Virus record (IMG/VR): IMGVR_UViG_3300049811_000810
Span: 1 to 37,124 of that record
Strand: one strand, 5' to 3'
Source: a virus
Length of the DNA: 37,124 nucleotides
The position numbers and the translations under genes were made by a program. Below are positions 34,207-37,124 of the stretch, in pieces (the first letter of the stretch is position 1; each line of letters opens with the position of its first letter). The notes under the pieces were generated by a model. It searched no databases, was not told the origin of the DNA, and worked only from the letters and a program-made list of their open reading frames with translations.

Positions 34207-37124
34207 AGCGCCAGCCGAAGGAAGCGGCGACGCGCGTCGGCCAGGGCCGCGGCTCGATCTGGCGCCAGAAGGGCCGATCCGTCTACATGGCGTGGGATTA
34301 CCGCGACGGGCGGTGGGGCCGCTACTCGACGAGGATGCGTGACCAGAAGGCTGCGCAGCGCGTGGCCGACGACTGGCTCAGGCAGGGCGAAGCTCGCGAA
34401 GCCGGCGGGCTCCCATTCGACGACCACGCCCGACGCCCGCTCGCCGAGCACATCGACGCGTTCGAGGAGCACATGCGCACGCTGCCGCGTCCACGGACGG
34501 AACGGCATCTGGTGCGGCTCTTCGCCACGATTCGGTGGGCGGCGCGGGTAGCCAAGTGGACTCGAGTGCAGCACATCACCGCGCCATCGGTGCAGGCGCT
34601 CCTCGCGCAGCGCAGGAGCGAGGGCAATTCCCCGGCGACCGTGAACCGCGACTGCGCGTATCTCCAGCGATTCTCTCGGTGGCTGTTCCTCTTCGACCGG
34701 CTCCCGCTCGATCCGCTGAAGACCATGGTGAAGGCGAACGAAGAGCTGAGCAGGACCTATCGGCGTCGAGCGTTCACGCCGGACGAGCTGCAAGCGATCT
34801 ACCGGGCGGCGCTCGCGAGCCCGCGCAAGTTCGGCGGCATGACCGGCGAGGATCGGTGCATGGCTTATATGTTCGCCGCGTCGACGGGGTTCAGGCGTGC
34901 GGAGTGCGCGTCGCTGACGCCGCGTTCGTTCCGGTTCGACGCGCTGCAGCCCCACGTGCACCTTGCGGCGAGCGCGTCGAAGAACGGCAAGGCGGCGGCT
35001 CAACCTCTGCCGGCGTGGCTGGTCGAGCGGCTGCGCCCGTGGCTGGCGCGGAAAGACCCGGACGCGCCGCTGTGGCCGCTTCTCTCGGGGACTGCGGAGA
35101 CGCGGATTCCATGGCGGGACTACGCCGCGGCCGGCATCGCGAAGCTCACGCACGACGGCAAGGCGGACTTTCACTGCCTGCGGCACACCTTCGGCACGTC
35201 GCTCGCGAAGGCGGGCGTGCTCCCGCAGGTCGCGCAGCGGCTGATGCGTCACTCGAGCATCAACATCACCATGCAGTTCTACACCCACATGAGCCAGGCG
35301 GACATGGCGGCCGGCGTCGGGCTTCTCGAACACCGTCTCGGGGTGCCCGACGTGCCGGAAAATCGACCACACCGCTGCACCAGTGCTGCAACAATCGACG
35401 GACCGCAGCAGACGTCGGCGGACGATGAAGGCGACGAGGGCGGGTCGTTGGCGGTGCTGCCGACGCCCGAATCGCCCGGAGATTCGGGCGGTCGCGGACC
35501 ATCGCAGACGACGGCGGACACAAGCCCGGAGGGGTCGCGTGGGGCGTCCTCCGCCGACTACCATGCGTCCCTTCCGCCGCCCGGACCCCGACGAGGGGCC
35601 TTGGTGAAGCGGAGGCCGTCGGGTGTTCACCCCTCGCCTTGGGGACCCGCCGAAGATCGACGACGACCTACGAGATCCGCCATGACCGCCGCACCAGCCG
35701 CCACCGCTCAGCCCTCCTCGGCCTCCACCTTCGCCACGTGTCCGGTCGTCGAGGCTGCGATCGCGTCGATCCTGAAGGAGCTCAGGACCCGGCAGGCATC
35801 GATCACCGGTGCCCGACCGCCGGTCGGCGACGCGAAGGCGACGCTCGACGACTGGCTGCGTCGGTCGGCAGAGGTGAAGGGGCGTCCTGCGCTCTACCCC
35901 TACGTCGGCAGCGGCTTCGGCAACGGCCCGCTCGTCGAACTCCTGGACGGCAGCGTCAAGTGGGACCTGATCAACGGGATCGGCGTCCACATGTTCGGGC
36001 ACGGAGATCCTGCGATGGTCGAAGCGAACCTCCGCTCCGCTCTCGCGGACACGGTCATGCAGGGGAACCTCCAGTTCAACGCGGACTCGATCGAGTTCGC
36101 CGAACTCCTCGTCGCAGAGGCCGCCCGAAGCTCGAAGCTCGCGTACTGCTTCACCACGAATTCCGGCTGCATGGCGAACGAGTCGGCCCTCAAGGTCTGC
36201 CAGCAGAAGACGAACGCAGCTCCGCGCGTCATCGCGTTCGCGGACTGCTTCATGGGACGCTCGACGACGATGGCGCAGATCGGCGACGGGCCCGCCTACC
36301 GCGTCGGCGTCCCGTTGAACGTGCTCGTCGACTACATGCCGTTCTACGACCCCGATCTCGGGCAGCGCTCGATCGACATGGCGGTCTGGCACCTGAAGCA
36401 GATGATCCAGCGCTATCCGAAGCAGCACTCGTGCTTCGTGATGGAACTCGTGCAGGGAGAAGGCGGCTTCAACACGGCACCGCGCGAGTTCTTCCTGCCG
36501 CTCATGCAGCTCTGCCGCGAGCACGGCATCCCGGTCTGGGACGACGAAGTGCAGACCTTCGGCCGAACCACTTCGATGTTCGCCTTCGAGGCGCTCGGCC
36601 TCGGCGAGTACATCGACGTCGTCACGATCGGCAAGATGAGTCAGGCGTGCGCCGTCCTCTACACGAAGGACATGAACCCGAAGCCCGGCCTCCTGAGCGG
36701 CACCTTCCAGGCGAGCGGATCAGCGATCGCCGTCGGACTCGCCGCCCTCACCCGGCTCAGGGACGGCGGCTACTACGGTCCGGACGGCAGGATCGCGAAG
36801 CTCCAGAAGGCCTGGCGCGACCACGCGAACGCCTTCGTCGCCCGGCATCCCGAGTGGTTCCCCCCGGTGCGCACCTCGATGGGCGGACGCATGACCCACG
36901 TCGTCTCCGGTTCGGGCGGCATGATGCGGCTCACGCCGTTCGGAGGCGACAAGGACAAGATCATGAAGCTTCTGCACCGTCTCTTCGCGGACGGCGTGAT
37001 CGCGTTCTATTGCGGACACGATCCCTACCACCTGCGGCTCCTGCCCCCGGTCGGCGTGATGCAGCCCGAGCACTTCGGGCCGGTCTTCGAGATCTTCGAG
37101 AAGAGCTTCGCGGCCGTCGCCTGA
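34203..37124 (+). CDS. int: Tyrosine recombinase (integrase) in one open frame with a class III aminotransferase
   Basis: ATG 34203 overlaps the excisionase stop. The integrase part (about residues 1-383) has a glycine/arginine-rich arm-binding N terminus (GQGRGSIWRQKGRSVYMAWD), a SAM-like core-binding domain (about 85-170) and a complete catalytic set: R231 in STGFRRAEC, the HCLRHT box (H324, R327), H350 in LMRHSSINIT and Y360 in QFYTHM. The frame then has no stop: a low-complexity linker (about 390-493) leads to M494, where the aminotransferase begins. The 973-residue frame could be one fused protein, but two proteins with an in-frame start at 35682 are more likely. The integrase's own stop was probably lost when it joined host DNA. 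Integrase identity is very secure. Confidence 0.88.
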   Translation: MKRQPKEAATRVGQGRGSIWRQKGRSVYMAWDYRDGRWGRYSTRMRDQKAAQRVADDWLRQGEAREAGGLPFDDHARRPLAEHIDAFEEHMRTLPRPRTERHLVRLFATIRWAARVAKWTRVQHITAPSVQALLAQRRSEGNSPATVNRDCAYLQRFSRWLFLFDRLPLDPLKTMVKANEELSRTYRRRAFTPDELQAIYRAALASPRKFGGMTGEDRCMAYMFAASTGFRRAECASLTPRSFRFDALQPHVHLAASASKNGKAAAQPLPAWLVERLRPWLARKDPDAPLWPLLSGTAETRIPWRDYAAAGIAKLTHDGKADFHCLRHTFGTSLAKAGVLPQVAQRLMRHSSINITMQFYTHMSQADMAAGVGLLEHRLGVPDVPENRPHRCTSAATIDGPQQTSADDEGDEGGSLAVLPTPESPGDSGGRGPSQTTADTSPEGSRGASSADYHASLPPPGPRRGALVKRRPSGVHPSPWGPAEDRRRPTRSAMTAAPAATAQPSSASTFATCPVVEAAIASILKELRTRQASITGARPPVGDAKATLDDWLRRSAEVKGRPALYPYVGSGFGNGPLVELLDGSVKWDLINGIGVHMFGHGDPAMVEANLRSALADTVMQGNLQFNADSIEFAELLVAEAARSSKLAYCFTTNSGCMANESALKVCQQKTNAAPRVIAFADCFMGRSTTMAQIGDGPAYRVGVPLNVLVDYMPFYDPDLGQRSIDMAVWHLKQMIQRYPKQHSCFVMELVQGEGGFNTAPREFFLPLMQLCREHGIPVWDDEVQTFGRTTSMFAFEALGLGEYIDVVTIGKMSQACAVLYTKDMNPKPGLLSGTFQASGSAIAVGLAALTRLRDGGYYGPDGRIAKLQKAWRDHANAFVARHPEWFPPVRTSMGGRMTHVVSGSGGMMRLTPFGGDKDKIMKLLHRLFADGVIAFYCGHDPYHLRLLPPVGVMQPEHFGPVFEIFEKSFAAVA
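35340..35681 (+). other. Prophage/host junction region (attR expected here)
   Basis: Between the last integrase motif and the aminotransferase start the reading frame stays open but encodes Pro/Ser/Gly/Arg-rich, non-conserved sequence. A perfect 10-bp hairpin (CGCCCGAATC at 35464-35473, GATTCGGGCG at 35481-35490, loop GCCCGGA) and small CCCC/GGGG hairpins (35583-35600 and 35630-35644) are present. No tRNA was recognised on either strand. Because the left end is outside the window, no direct repeat can be tested, so the crossover position is unknown. Confidence 0.3.
35682..37124 (+). CDS. Class III (PLP-dependent) aminotransferase, likely host gene
   Basis: From ATG 35682 (480 residues) the sequence is a fold-type I aminotransferase: INGIGVHMFGHGDPAMVEAN near the start of the core, FTTNSGCMANESALKVCQQK (phosphate cradle, about 160-185), VMELVQGEGGFN, the PLP-ring aspartate in VWDDEVQTFGR (D288), and Schiff-base lysine K318 in TIGKM. 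GTFQASGSAIAVGLAALTRL follows. The usual DEVQTGFGRTG reads DEVQTFGRTTS here, so substrate cannot be told from the motif. Relatives transfer amino groups from ornithine, lysine or gamma-aminobutyrate-like amines to 2-oxoglutarate. The start is judged by similarity; the weak CGAGATCCGCC before it is a poor Shine-Dalgarno. The frame is continuous with the integrase. Enzyme class is secure, substrate unknown. Confidence 0.85.
   Translation: MTAAPAATAQPSSASTFATCPVVEAAIASILKELRTRQASITGARPPVGDAKATLDDWLRRSAEVKGRPALYPYVGSGFGNGPLVELLDGSVKWDLINGIGVHMFGHGDPAMVEANLRSALADTVMQGNLQFNADSIEFAELLVAEAARSSKLAYCFTTNSGCMANESALKVCQQKTNAAPRVIAFADCFMGRSTTMAQIGDGPAYRVGVPLNVLVDYMPFYDPDLGQRSIDMAVWHLKQMIQRYPKQHSCFVMELVQGEGGFNTAPREFFLPLMQLCREHGIPVWDDEVQTFGRTTSMFAFEALGLGEYIDVVTIGKMSQACAVLYTKDMNPKPGLLSGTFQASGSAIAVGLAALTRLRDGGYYGPDGRIAKLQKAWRDHANAFVARHPEWFPPVRTSMGGRMTHVVSGSGGMMRLTPFGGDKDKIMKLLHRLFADGVIAFYCGHDPYHLRLLPPVGVMQPEHFGPVFEIFEKSFAAVA

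Noticed and set aside
35583-35645. Guanidine-II (mini-ykkC)-like riboswitch, because of CCCC-GACGA-GGGG
   Set aside because: That class needs two hairpins with ACGR loops. Only one loop resembles it, and the second hairpin has loop TCGCCTT.
35500-35681. tRNA gene as an integration target at the right junction
   Set aside because: No T-loop (GTTCGA-like), acceptor or anticodon stem pattern was found on either strand.
1-37124. CRISPR array, insertion sequence or rRNA
   Set aside because: No regularly spaced repeats longer than 20 bases, no transposase and no rRNA-like sequence were found while reading the window.

Overview
The window is almost entirely a prophage of a short-tailed (podovirus-like) phage in a very GC-rich bacterium. 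It runs from base 1 to about 35.4-35.7 kb, and the last gene (35682-37124) looks like host DNA. The left end of the prophage lies outside the window: the first gene starts at base 1 and no left attachment site is visible. GTG/TTG starts are common, Shine-Dalgarno sequences are weak and genes are packed with 4-base stop/start overlaps. A diderm host is suggested by a lipoprotein that fits an outer-membrane spanin. Planctomycetota is my impression only.

Layout. 1-2.7 kb: end of the early region, with small unknown genes, a DUF4406-like nucleotide enzyme, a DUF1376-type replication initiator with iteron-like repeats inside it, and a Tad1/Acb2-type anti-defence gene that appears broken by a deletion. 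2.8-3.5 kb: a small unknown gene and a winged-helix gene. 3.5-11.2 kb: packaging and head genes (TerS, TerL, portal, scaffold-like protein, major capsid protein, decoration-like protein). 11.3-20 kb: tail adaptor with a carbohydrate-binding-like extension, a tail protein with a trypsin-like H/D/GDSG signature, fibre proteins, a possible spanin pair, a collar-domain fibre and a beta-propeller-like tail protein. 19.8-30.0 kb: three helical proteins thought to be ejected with the DNA and a 2440-residue polyvalent protein carrying an HEAMH zincin motif, a DdrB-type ParB-like domain and an LPD38-like region. No tape measure, sheath or recognisable endolysin is present.

30.1-34.2 kb is the lysogeny and accessory part: a VapBC45-like toxin-antitoxin pair; two minus-strand genes (a small ribbon-helix-helix-like protein and a multi-pass membrane protein); a divergent ribbon-helix-helix (RHH) gene driven by a clear TTGACA-N16-TACAGT promoter embedded in CACTGCAAT repeats; a chain of small genes separated by GC hairpins, one of them CsrA-like; and an AlpA/Xis-type excisionase. 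It ends with a complete tyrosine recombinase whose frame has no stop and runs straight into a class III aminotransferase, so the prophage/host junction should lie between about 35.35 and 35.68 kb.

The most novel-looking parts are the two-RHH switch with its leaderless promoter and operator array, the integrase-aminotransferase continuous frame, the giant polyvalent protein, the CsrA-like phage protein and the broken anti-defence gene.
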